A model generated the notes under the pieces. That model worked only from the letters and a program-made list of their open reading frames with translations, had not been told where the DNA came from and did not search any database. From NCBI RefSeq assembly GCF_027627575.1, contig NZ_CP114065.1:6634001-6698000 (forward strand): 64,000 bases of DNA. The letters are read 5' to 3'. This DNA comes from Kribbella sp. CA-293567. GTDB taxonomy: Bacteria; Actinomycetota; Actinomycetes; Propionibacteriales; Kribbellaceae. Position numbers and translations under genes: made by a program. This document shows, piece after piece, positions 51,179 to 58,898 of this stretch (position 1 is the first letter of the stretch; each line of letters opens with the position of its first letter).

Positions 51179-51768
51179 TCGAGAAGCCCGTCAACGATCG
51201 TTGGCGGCAGCGTGGACGGCGCCTCGCTGGCCGACCAGTCGACCGTACTGAACACCCGGTCGATGGCATCGTGCCGACGATATGGGCGCCAGTTGGTCAG
51301 ATATGGATGGACGAGCCATCGGATCGTTCCCGTGCCTTCCGAGGTTGTGCCTGGTGCAGGTATCCAATCGCCGGGGCCGGCTTTTAGTCGTCCGCCGGAG
51401 GCCTCGGCAAGAGCTGCGGCCACCGACCCGGGTGCCAGGTAGAACTGCCAGGTGCGGGTCGCGGGAGCAAGGGCTGTGGGACACGAGTCTTTCAGTTGAT
51501 GGTGGAGTGGTGCCCCGAACGGCGCCGGGATCTCTAGTACGTCGAAGCCGTGGGTCGCCAAGGCGATCGCCCAGCGGCCTTCTGCGAAAGCATCAGCGGC
51601 CTCACGCGATGTTGTGATCATCTCCAGATTCCTCTGCACGAGATGAGGTTCGGCGCAGCTGAGACCGCACGGGCACGCGCCGCTGAAAGGGACGGCCAGC
51701 CGTGCGACCGGCCAGCCGTTTTCGACATAGCGGACCGCGAGGCGCCGTAGTTGATCGCTACGGCGCAT
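51175..51768 (-). CDS. Prim-pol-domain-like protein 2
   Basis: The 197-residue protein (MRRSDQLRRLAVRYVENGWP, CPCGLSCAEPHLV, then FDVLEIPAPFGAPLHH and GDWIPAPGT) aligns throughout with the convergent protein at 50528, including the start, so ATG 51768 is chosen over GTG 51795. It has the same lack of catalytic motifs. It is the last gene of a minus-strand unit with a methyltransferase and two tiny proteins, suggesting a shared element or regulatory role. Confidence 0.6.
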   Translation of the reverse strand: MRRSDQLRRLAVRYVENGWPVARLAVPFSGACPCGLSCAEPHLVQRNLEMITTSREAADAFAEGRWAIALATHGFDVLEIPAPFGAPLHHQLKDSCPTALAPATRTWQFYLAPGSVAAALAEASGGRLKAGPGDWIPAPGTTSEGTGTIRWLVHPYLTNWRPYRRHDAIDRVFSTVDWSASEAPSTLPPTIVDGLLD

Positions 51769-51787
51769 CTCCCACCTTGAACGGAGG

Positions 51788-52615
51788 TCAGGCACGCTTA
51801 CCGATTGCCAGAAGCAATGAACTTGCGTGAACGAGCGCCGGTTGTTGGTCCGCCAGTCGGGAGCAGGCCAGTGCGGTCTCCAGCGGGTCTGGATCTTCCA
51901 TGGAGTCCGGTAGCGACACTCCGTTGAAGTGTGCGTCGATGACCACGGTCAGCCAGCCACCTGGACCGGTCAGTCCATACATCCTTACGCGGTCCACGAA
52001 GGGTGCGATCTCGCTCCGCAGTTGCGCGACCGTGTGATAGGTCGTCTGGGCCATCCGCTCGTTCTCGAAGCTGAAGCCGTCGTTCAGGATGTCTTCAACG
52101 ACCTCCCGCCGCTCCTGCAGAGTGTTGGCCAGTGTTGAGCCGATGAGGTTCGCGTTTCGGTTGATCGCGATGACCGCGAGAAGGCCGTCAGGCCGCAGGA
52201 CCCTAGCGGCCTCCCGGACAGCGACGCGGCGTTCCGACGGCTCAGTGAGGTGGTACATCGGACCGGCCATCAGCACGACGTCCTTGCTCTCGTTGTCCCA
52301 AGGCAACTGCCGCGCATCTCCGACTACTGCGTTGATGCCGGCTGCTCTGGCCTGATCGATGTGTCTCTCGACGGGGTCGAGGAGTACGACGTCGTGACCG
52401 AGCTTGCCGAGCCAAGCAGCATGAGTTCCCGGGCCACCACCAACGTCAGCGATCTGCGCCGGCGCCGTGGGCAGGTGCTCAAGCAGCAAGTCTTGGAGTC
52501 GCTGCAGCTCCAGGCGCCCCTTGAGCGTGGTCACCAGCCGATCAGCTTCCGTATGGCGATCGGTGTAGTGATCGTGAATCTCGGGCATCTTCAGCCCGGC
52601 GTCCGAATCCGGCAC
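51788..52615 (-). CDS. Class I SAM-dependent methyltransferase
   Basis: The 275-residue protein has motif I IADVGGGPGTHAAWLGKLGH (about 49-68), LDPVERHIDQA, VVGDARQLPW and a VLMAGPMYHLTEPSERR segment, the Rossmann-like fold of small-molecule SAM methyltransferases. The substrate is not apparent. GTG 52615 has AAAGGA eight bases upstream; ATG 52588 is an alternative. It lies 19 bases upstream of the prim-pol-like protein 2 start and follows a hairpin. Confidence 0.85.
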   Translation of the reverse strand: MPDSDAGLKMPEIHDHYTDRHTEADRLVTTLKGRLELQRLQDLLLEHLPTAPAQIADVGGGPGTHAAWLGKLGHDVVLLDPVERHIDQARAAGINAVVGDARQLPWDNESKDVVLMAGPMYHLTEPSERRVAVREAARVLRPDGLLAVIAINRNANLIGSTLANTLQERREVVEDILNDGFSFENERMAQTTYHTVAQLRSEIAPFVDRVRMYGLTGPGGWLTVVIDAHFNGVSLPDSMEDPDPLETALACSRLADQQPALVHASSLLLAIGKRA

Positions 52616-52676
52616 GTACTGATCCTTTCGATTACGCGGTCCCGGTCCGGAACCTGCGAGTTTGCGCTGGAACGGC

Positions 52677-52712
52677 GGGCGAGCGCGCCACTGCTTTCGG
52701 GCCCGCTCGCCC
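52677..52712. terminator. Hairpin before the methyltransferase
   Basis: GGGCGAGCG and CGCTCGCCC form a perfect 9-bp stem. It lies 62 bases upstream of the methyltransferase start, so it may attenuate the minus-strand transcript from the two small genes. Confidence 0.45.
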
Positions 52713-52789
52713 ACCGGTCTAGTGGGCGGGATAGACACGGCAGGTGAAACTGGAACTCCCCACGTCCCGCCGATGGCGATCCCGCTGGT

Positions 52790-52993
52790 CTAGTTGAGGT
52801 CTTCCGTGGTCGGGGAGAGATCCTGCTGAGCCAAGATCGGCTCTCGAGTGACCCGCAGGCTTGGAAAGCGACGCCGCATGGCTCCGGCGTACCGCGCGGC
52901 CAGTGCCGGCGTGGCGCTGTAGCCGGCGATCTTGTGATCGCCGAACCAGACACCTACGTGGTCACGTGGTTCAGGTGACATCAGGGTCGACAT
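52790..52993 (-). CDS. 67-residue unknown protein
   Basis: MSTLMSPEPRDHVGVWFGDH begins a small protein with KIAGYSATPALAARYAGAMR and an acidic tail ending TTEDLN. ATG 52993 directly overlaps the stop of the 40-residue gene (TGATG). The composition is soluble; no family is recognised. Confidence 0.5.
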   Translation of the reverse strand: MSTLMSPEPRDHVGVWFGDHKIAGYSATPALAARYAGAMRRRFPSLRVTREPILAQQDLSPTTEDLN

Positions 52994-53115
52994 CACAACC
53001 CCTGAAGTTCCTGGTTGATGTCGCGCACGATCCCGCGGTACATGAACGCTAGGGCGAAGATCAGTCCGTGCTGGACGACAGAGGGAGCTGAAACTGCGAG
53101 CCAATAGCTTGTCAC
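52993..53115 (-). CDS. 40-residue hydrophobic peptide
   Basis: GTG 53115 has a strong GAGGAGG site five bases upstream. The product (VTSYWLAVSAPSVVQHGLIF then ALAFMYRGIVRDINQELQGL) has one hydrophobic segment and a charged C-terminus, as in single-span small membrane peptides. It is coupled to the 67-residue gene by a one-base overlap and lies downstream of an XRE-TPR regulator gene. Function unknown. Confidence 0.55.
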   Translation of the reverse strand: MTSYWLAVSAPSVVQHGLIFALAFMYRGIVRDINQELQGL

Positions 53116-53320
53116 TAGGTCCTCCTCATGGTCGGTCGAGTGACCCTGCTCGACTACCAAAGCGGACCGTGCAACCTGCTTGCCAGACACGAGAAGTTGC
53201 CTCGATGTTGCGTCCAACAGCTGTCGTTGCTTCCGTGTTGCCTTCTCGCCGGTATCGACCGAAAACAAGGGAAGCCAACCGTTGATGTCTTGTTGCTATG
53301 AGCATCGAGCCGAAGCAGAG

Positions 53321-53352
53321 AAGCCGCGCACCCGAGATGGGATGCGCGGCTT
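53321..53352 (-). terminator. Terminator of the XRE-TPR gene
   Basis: AAGCCGCGCA and TGCGCGGCTT form a perfect 10-bp stem with a 12-base loop, 19 bases beyond the stop of the minus-strand XRE-TPR regulator. Confidence 0.7.
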
Positions 53353-53371
53353 TACATGAGGTCTGGTCGGA

Positions 53372-54727
53372 CTATCCGGTGCGGTTGAGAAATTCCTGCG
53401 CGGACCGAGTCGCCCGGTATGGGGCCAGGCTCAGCCGAAAGTCGCTCAACGCCGCCGATGGCCGAGCTGAGTCGACGACGTCGCTCTGGTCGAGTGCTTG
53501 CGACGCAACCACACAGGCAGCATCGACATCACCGAGTCTCAGATGGGCGTCGGCAGACCTGGCGAGGAAGAGCGCATTGTCGCGCGCATATCCGTCAGCG
53601 GCATACGAACTGTCTCGCGCAGCGGCGAAGCTCGCCAACGCCTGCCGCGGATCATCCAAATCGAGCGCAGACGAAGCCGCGATCATCTCGATCTCTGCCG
53701 CCGACATCCAGTACGCCCACTGCGGATCGTCGTCGTGGGAACCTTTTGAGTACGCCTGCCGAGCAGCATCCAACTCCCTGGCGGAGCCGGCTCGATCACC
53801 GGTCTTCGACAATGCCCGTCCGGCGCGCATGTGCAGCATTGACCGAACAAGAGGTGTTGCCGCGCGCGCTTCCTCCTGAGCAGTTCGGACCAGGTTCACC
53901 GCGTCTTGTGGGTTGCCCACGGAGTACGTCTGGATCGCCATGAAGGCAAGCACGTTGGCTCCGCTCGAACGATCTCCAGCGGTCGCTGATGCGCGCAATG
54001 CAGAGATGTAATACGACTGAGCAGCCGCGTGGCGGCCGGCATCGAAGTGCAGCCAGCCGCAGATTCGAGCGGCCTCCGCCAGCGTCGCAAACAAGCGACG
54101 TCCCGTCGCGTCGTCATAGATCGTGTCTGCGGCCAGCTGACTGAGGAGGTTGAATTCTGCGACCGCGAGCGGCCGTACTTCACCTCCACCAAGTACGTCG
54201 TCGAGGTGCCGAAGATCGTCGAGTCTCTGTTCGAGCCGCATGATCATCGCTGCGGTCACCTGACGCCTACCGAAGATCGCCTCTGCTGACAGCGGATCGG
54301 CGAGCGCAGCTGCCCACTCGACGCCTAGCGACGACAGCGTCGCACCGGTCGCGATCAAGAATCCACGACGGTCCATCGATCCTCCCTGCGCGGAAGCGGC
54401 GGTTGAAGCCACCGTACCCGCAGGTGTCCATGGGCTGTGGATGACGGCGTGGTCGTCTGGGAAGGCTTGCAGCAGCCATCCAGGCCAGCCCATCTGCTTC
54501 ACGACGCTGTGCGGTACGCCGTGCAGCTCACCCATCGCATGCTGAGCTGCCGCGTCAGGAACTACGGTGCCCGACTCCCAGCGAGTCACCTTCTCCCGCC
54601 GGAGGGCCATCGGCCCGTAGCCGAGTAGCCGGTGCTTCTCATCCACTCGTCGAAGGTAGGCCAGCGCAGACAGTCCCGCCCGCGCGCGTATCGCTGCCAA
54701 CGGATGCCGAGGCCCTATTGCAGGCAT
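53372..54727 (-). CDS. XRE regulator with TPR-like domain 1
   Basis: The 451-residue protein has an N-terminal HTH-like region (about 10-75; REKVTRWESGTVVPDAAAQH), a MDRRGFLIATGATLSSLGVE segment near 118 that mimics a Tat signal but is internal, and TPR-like helical repeats from about 160 to the end. Such XRE-TPR proteins of actinomycetes are often developmental or quorum-type regulators. TAGGAGGCG precedes ATG 54727. It is divergent from a second XRE-TPR regulator across 169 bases. Confidence 0.8.
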   Translation of the reverse strand: MPAIGPRHPLAAIRARAGLSALAYLRRVDEKHRLLGYGPMALRREKVTRWESGTVVPDAAAQHAMGELHGVPHSVVKQMGWPGWLLQAFPDDHAVIHSPWTPAGTVASTAASAQGGSMDRRGFLIATGATLSSLGVEWAAALADPLSAEAIFGRRQVTAAMIMRLEQRLDDLRHLDDVLGGGEVRPLAVAEFNLLSQLAADTIYDDATGRRLFATLAEAARICGWLHFDAGRHAAAQSYYISALRASATAGDRSSGANVLAFMAIQTYSVGNPQDAVNLVRTAQEEARAATPLVRSMLHMRAGRALSKTGDRAGSARELDAARQAYSKGSHDDDPQWAYWMSAAEIEMIAASSALDLDDPRQALASFAAARDSSYAADGYARDNALFLARSADAHLRLGDVDAACVVASQALDQSDVVDSARPSAALSDFRLSLAPYRATRSAQEFLNRTG

Positions 54728-54896
54728 GATCCGCTGCGCCTCCTAACGACTCGCTTTTCGCTTGCTTTGAGTAACCATTCTCGTCCTGCGGCAGCACGCG
54801 CACTCGCAGAGTTCTTGCGACTCCGTGCCCTCCGTACACAGTCAGTGAGAGACTTCTCCTGTGATGCGCTAGCCGATAGCTGGAGAGGCAGACACG

Positions 54897-56099
54897 ATGA
54901 CGAGCACAACCGCCGGACAGCGGGTCGCCCGCGCGCGAAAGCGCAAGGGCTGGACGCAGCGCCAACTGGCCGACGCGCTCGGATACTCCGTCAGCTGGGT
55001 CAGCCAAGCCGAGCGTGGGGCGATCCCGCTGGACCGCTTCAGCGTTCTCGACCGCGTCGCCGGCGTACTGGGCGTCGAGATGCCCGAACTTACCGGCCAG
55101 CCCTATCGGCACGGCACCCCTGACCTCGACTCTGGTCACAACGGCATCCCGGCACTCCGGCTCGCACTTCAACGGGCTCTCATGCCCACCTACCGCGACT
55201 CCGCGCGCGCTCCGCGGTCGCTCGCTGAACTCCGCACCGAGGTCGCTGCCGCCGAAGACCTGCGCCAGGCCGCCAACTTCGCTGCCCTCGGCGGCATCAT
55301 GCCCGCTTTGGTCGACGACGTGTCCGCCGCCCTGCGCGCAAGCGACGGGCTCGAACACGACCAACTTGCGGCCCTGTTCGTCAGGGTTTGCCACATCACC
55401 CGCGTCACCTCCGACCTCACCGGCCACCACGACCTCGCCTGGACCGCAGTAGAACTCGAAGTCCGCACCGCCGAGTCACTAGGCGACCCCGCTCCCCTAG
55501 CGGCGGCTACTTGGGACCTGTGCGGCGTCTGGCTCCATTCTGGCGGCGACGCTCTCCGCTCCGCCCGCTCTGCAGCGCTAGAAGGCATCGACCGACTCGA
55601 CGAACACGTCGGGAAAGACGCCGAACTCACTGCGCTGTGGGGCGCGATGCACCTCCGCGCCGCCGTCACGAGTTCACGCCTCTGGGCAGAAGCCGACGTA
55701 CAGACGCACCTAGCCGAGGCAGCACGAGTAGCCCCTGCCTCCGGCAACACCTGGCAAACCCAGTTCAACGCCCCGAACGTCGCCCTCCACGCCCTCGAGA
55801 CCGCGGTCGAACTCGGCCGGCCAGCCGACGCCCTAGGTCTTTCCGACCAGGTCCCGATCGACGCCATCGGCTCCACCGAACGCCGCACCCACTACTGGAC
55901 CTGCCGCGCCCGCAGTTTGGCCATGGCCCACCGGGACGACGCCGCCCTTGAGGCGCTCCTCACCGCGGAACGGCTCGCCCCGGCCCATGTCCACAACCGC
56001 CCCATGGCTCGCCAACTCGTCTTGGACCTACTTCACCGAGGTCGACGCTCAGCGCCACCTGTGCGGCAGCTTGCCAGGAGAATGGGCCTCGCGACTTGA
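54897..56099 (+). CDS. XRE regulator with TPR-like domain 2
   Basis: The 400-residue protein opens with a textbook XRE helix-turn-helix (about 7-62; AGQRVARARKRKGWTQRQLA, YSVSWVSQAERGAIPLDRFS) and a helical C-terminal repeat domain (about 110-395) with several WDLCGVWLHSGGDALRSAR-type TPR helices. GGAGAGG eight bases before ATG 54897 supports the start. It is divergent from XRE-TPR regulator 1, with AAGCGAAAAGCGA-like repeats in the shared promoter region. Targets are unknown. Bases 56100-56269 hold no gene. Confidence 0.85.
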   Translation: MTSTTAGQRVARARKRKGWTQRQLADALGYSVSWVSQAERGAIPLDRFSVLDRVAGVLGVEMPELTGQPYRHGTPDLDSGHNGIPALRLALQRALMPTYRDSARAPRSLAELRTEVAAAEDLRQAANFAALGGIMPALVDDVSAALRASDGLEHDQLAALFVRVCHITRVTSDLTGHHDLAWTAVELEVRTAESLGDPAPLAAATWDLCGVWLHSGGDALRSARSAALEGIDRLDEHVGKDAELTALWGAMHLRAAVTSSRLWAEADVQTHLAEAARVAPASGNTWQTQFNAPNVALHALETAVELGRPADALGLSDQVPIDAIGSTERRTHYWTCRARSLAMAHRDDAALEALLTAERLAPAHVHNRPMARQLVLDLLHRGRRSAPPVRQLARRMGLAT

Positions 56100-56269
56100 G
56101 TACGGCAACACACCCACCCGAGGTCAACTGCCGATCGCCTCGACGTGATCTGGACTGCTCGGCCGCAGCGCCAACAAAGCCTAGCTAGAGACATCAGCGG
56201 CACCGTTCGCGTCGGCACGCGAGTCTGGCAAGACCGCGCACCGGCCCCGCATACTCACACCGGACTTCG

Positions 56270-56530
56270 CTGAGGGCCTGGCTGGTGAGTTTGCACTGGG
56301 ACACCGGTTGAGGAGCTCGCCGCGACATTCGACGTGTCACGGGCGACGGTGCACCGGGTCGCGCGGGAGGTCATGAGGAAGAAGAACCCGGCGCCGCGCG
56401 TTCACGCCGGCTAGGCGGGGGAGTCTCTGACGCGGCCAGATCGTCACTGCCCAGCGGCTCAGGGCCGATGGCCAGTCGATCCGGCAGATCGTGGCGGATG
56501 TTGGATTCAGCCGGCGACAGCTCGCCGGGC
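56270..56530 (+). pseudogene. Fragments of resolvase-type HTH domains
   Basis: Two plus-strand pieces look like C-terminal DNA-binding tails of serine recombinases: TPVEELAATFDVSRATVHRV followed by AREVMRKK and a TAG at 56412-56414, and IVTAQRLRADGQSIRQIVAD then VGFSRRQL. Each is the usual LAxxFxVSRxTVxR pattern. No catalytic domain is attached. They mark another decayed recombinase site. Confidence 0.5.
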
Positions 56531-56726
56531 CTCACCGCCGTGCCCATCGTGGCGGTCGCCACGGCCCTGATACCTCCTGGCGCCTCACGTGAACAGGGCA
56601 GCAGGCGTCGGCGTCGCTGTTCAGCCTGTGGCGTTGTAGCCATAGCAACATCGAGGCCGCGCTGCGTGAAGAACTCCCAGAACCGACTGGTGGTCGACCA
56701 CCGACACCGGCTCGGCCTTATTCGTG

Positions 56727-56942
56727 ATGACACGGCACTGCCGACAGTGCCAGCCGCACTTCGTCTACGCCGTGGCGTGCTTGACCTGCGGTGACGGATC
56801 GCTCCTGACCGGCCATTTCGCCGAGCTCATCCGAGACACGAGCTACTACCCGCCATCGTGGCCAGCGAGCTGGCCCGGACCGGTGGCGATGGGCGGCAAC
56901 GTCTCACCCCACGGCTGGGTCTGCCCGGCAAACCACCTGTGA
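56727..56942 (+). CDS. 71-residue cysteine-rich small protein
   Basis: MTRHCRQCQPHFVYAVACLT has a CxxC pair and continues CGDGSLLTGHFAELI, then HGWVCPANHL, giving a probable zinc site of four or more cysteines and a histidine. Short proteins with CRQC...CLTCGDG...CPAH patterns occur near plasmid-type genes in actinomycetes, from memory. ATG 56727 follows GTG 56724. Function unknown. The stretch 56531-56723 shows no further gene. Confidence 0.45.
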   Translation: MTRHCRQCQPHFVYAVACLTCGDGSLLTGHFAELIRDTSYYPPSWPASWPGPVAMGGNVSPHGWVCPANHL

Positions 56943-56963
56943 GTCGAGTCCCCGGGTAGGCGG

Positions 56964-57611
56964 TCAGGGCAGGAGGTTGTGTTCATGGACGTAGACCACG
57001 GCTTGGACCCGATCGCGTAGGCCGAGTTTGGCCAAGACCCGGGAGACGTGGGTCTTGACGGTCTGGTCTCCGACATACAGCGCCGCCGCGATTTCGGCGT
57101 TGGAGCGGCCGCGGCCGAGTTCCAGCAGGATCTCGCGTTCGCGCGCGGTCAACCGGTCTACTTCCGGTGGCTCCGGGACAGGTGCGAGCTCGGCGGCGAT
57201 CCGGGCGATCAGCCGCCGGGTGACTGAGGGATCGATGAGGGCGTCGCCGCGGGCGGCGATCCGGATGGCGCCCAGCAGTTCCTCTGTCGGCATGCTCTTG
57301 AGCAGGAACCCGCTGGCGCCGGCCTGCAATGCCCGATACAGGTACGACTCGTCGTCGTACGTGGTCAGCAGCAAGATCCGAGTTGGTGAACCGGCCCGAA
57401 GAATAGTTTCGGCCGCACCCAGACCGTCAAGGATGGGCATTCGCACGTCCAGCACAGCCACGTCCGGTGTGAGGCGCATGACCTCGTCGACTGCGGCGCG
57501 CCCGTCTCCTACGTCGGCGACGCAGTCCAGGTCGGGTTGAGTCTGCAGGGCCGCTTTGAAGCCGGAGCGGAAGAACTCGTGGTCGTCGGCGAGCACCACG
57601 CGTACGGTCAT
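56964..57611 (-). CDS. NarL/LuxR-type response regulator
   Basis: The 215-residue protein has a receiver domain with acidic pocket D9/D10, phosphoacceptor D55 in VAVLDVRMPILDGLGAAE and a lysine in GFLLKSMPTEELL, then a LuxR helix-turn-helix (about 150-210; LTAREREILLELGRGRSNAE, VGDQTVKTHVSRVLAKLGLR). It would bind promoters when phosphorylated by the partner kinase, whose stop its start overlaps by four bases. Confidence 0.95.
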   Translation of the reverse strand: MTVRVVLADDHEFFRSGFKAALQTQPDLDCVADVGDGRAAVDEVMRLTPDVAVLDVRMPILDGLGAAETILRAGSPTRILLLTTYDDESYLYRALQAGASGFLLKSMPTEELLGAIRIAARGDALIDPSVTRRLIARIAAELAPVPEPPEVDRLTAREREILLELGRGRSNAEIAAALYVGDQTVKTHVSRVLAKLGLRDRVQAVVYVHEHNLLP

Positions 57612-58819
57612 CGGTTGCTTTCCAGGGGGAAGGTCACGCGGGTACTCCAGGTCTGCTCGTTCGGCGTCGGCCCGGACACGACGGTTCCGGAGAAGAGGTC
57701 AGCCCGTTGGCGCAGGCCGTCCAGTCCCCGTCCGGTACCCGGCGACGGTCTTGGTACGGCTGGTACAGGATTGCGGCCGGTGATGATCAGGTTGGCGTCG
57801 TCGTACTCGATCCGCAGGTCCAGGCTGCCACCGCTGCCGTGCCGCAGCGCGTTGGTGAGAATCTCCTGGACCACCCGGTACGCCGCGACGTCGATCGAGT
57901 CCGGTAGCCGGGCTGCGTGCACTCCGCCGGGCTGCAGGTCGACGACGAGACCGGCGCGCAGGCTGCTGTCGAGTAGTTCGTCGAGGTTGCGCAACCCGGG
58001 TTGTTGCACGCTGTCGCGATGATGGTCGTGCAGCAGGTCCAGCATTCGGCGCAGGTCTGACATCGCCGCCAGGCTGGAGGTTTCGACTTGGCTCAGCGCT
58101 GATCGCAGCTGCTCTGGTTCCGATCCGGCTGACAGTCCGAGCCGGGCGGCGGCCGCGTGGACGCCGACGGCGCTGACGTGGTGCGAGATGGTGTCGTGCA
58201 GATCGCGGGCGATGGCGCCTCGCTCTTCGGCGACGACTTCGGTGAGGGCCGTGCGGGCTGCTTGCCGTTCGGCTTCGGCCTGGCGCTCGACCTCGTCGAT
58301 GTAGCCGCTACGGGCTGTGGTGTAGCGGCCCATCAGCCAGGGCAGGAACGTGTTGGCGACGGTGGTCAGCACGGCACTGCCGATCGAAGCGGCGGTTTGT
58401 GCCCCGTCGAAGCCCTGCACCCACTGGTTCGCGGTCATGCCGATCATCAACGCGGCCAGAGCGCCGCCGGAGCGCCACCCCCGTAGCCAGGCTCCGGCCC
58501 GGTATCCGGCCAGGACCAGCCCGGCCGCATTGCCTACGCTCTCGCTGCCCAGACCTGCGGAGATCAGCAATACCGCGATGCCGCAACGAACCGTGCCATG
58601 CGCCAAGGCGACCCAGCCGGCCGTTGCCGCCGGCAAGGCCAGGGCAAGGTCGACCAGCAGGATCGCTGTACCCGCCAACCAGATCGCTGCCGTCAACGGA
58701 TGGCTGGTGACGTCGATCAGGTAGAAGATGGTGAGATCTACTACCGCGCACAGCAGGGCGATGAGCATCGACTGCCGACGCAGGGAGATGTTCTCGTCGA
58801 GTCGGGCACCGATCCTCAT
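57608..58819 (-). CDS. Sensor histidine kinase (NarL-type, HisKA_3)
   Basis: The 403-residue kinase has a membrane region of about four or five helices (about 15-165; LIALLCAVVDLTIFYLIDVT, IAVLLISAGLGSESVGNAAG), a coiled linker, the dimerisation/phosphoacceptor segment RGAIARDLHDTISHHVSAVG with the phosphorylated histidine, and a HATPase domain with VVQEILTNALRHGSGG and TGRGLDGLRQRA. ATG 58819 is chosen because the frame upstream is antisense to a peptidase gene. It forms a two-component operon with the response regulator. The secreted S33 peptidase gene is next upstream on the same strand. Confidence 0.9.
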   Translation of the reverse strand: MRIGARLDENISLRRQSMLIALLCAVVDLTIFYLIDVTSHPLTAAIWLAGTAILLVDLALALPAATAGWVALAHGTVRCGIAVLLISAGLGSESVGNAAGLVLAGYRAGAWLRGWRSGGALAALMIGMTANQWVQGFDGAQTAASIGSAVLTTVANTFLPWLMGRYTTARSGYIDEVERQAEAERQAARTALTEVVAEERGAIARDLHDTISHHVSAVGVHAAAARLGLSAGSEPEQLRSALSQVETSSLAAMSDLRRMLDLLHDHHRDSVQQPGLRNLDELLDSSLRAGLVVDLQPGGVHAARLPDSIDVAAYRVVQEILTNALRHGSGGSLDLRIEYDDANLIITGRNPVPAVPRPSPGTGRGLDGLRQRADLFSGTVVSGPTPNEQTWSTRVTFPLESNR

Positions 58820-58898
58820 GGCCCTGCTTTCTTTGTCTGTGCTGGTCCGGCCGCCAAGCGCCCAGGCAGATCGTGCACTACACCGAAGGTGGAGCAGG

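Noticed and set aside
53372..54727. A Tat signal peptide in XRE-TPR regulator 1
   Set aside because: The MDRRGFLIATG segment is internal (near residue 118) and follows the HTH, so export of the whole protein is not supported.
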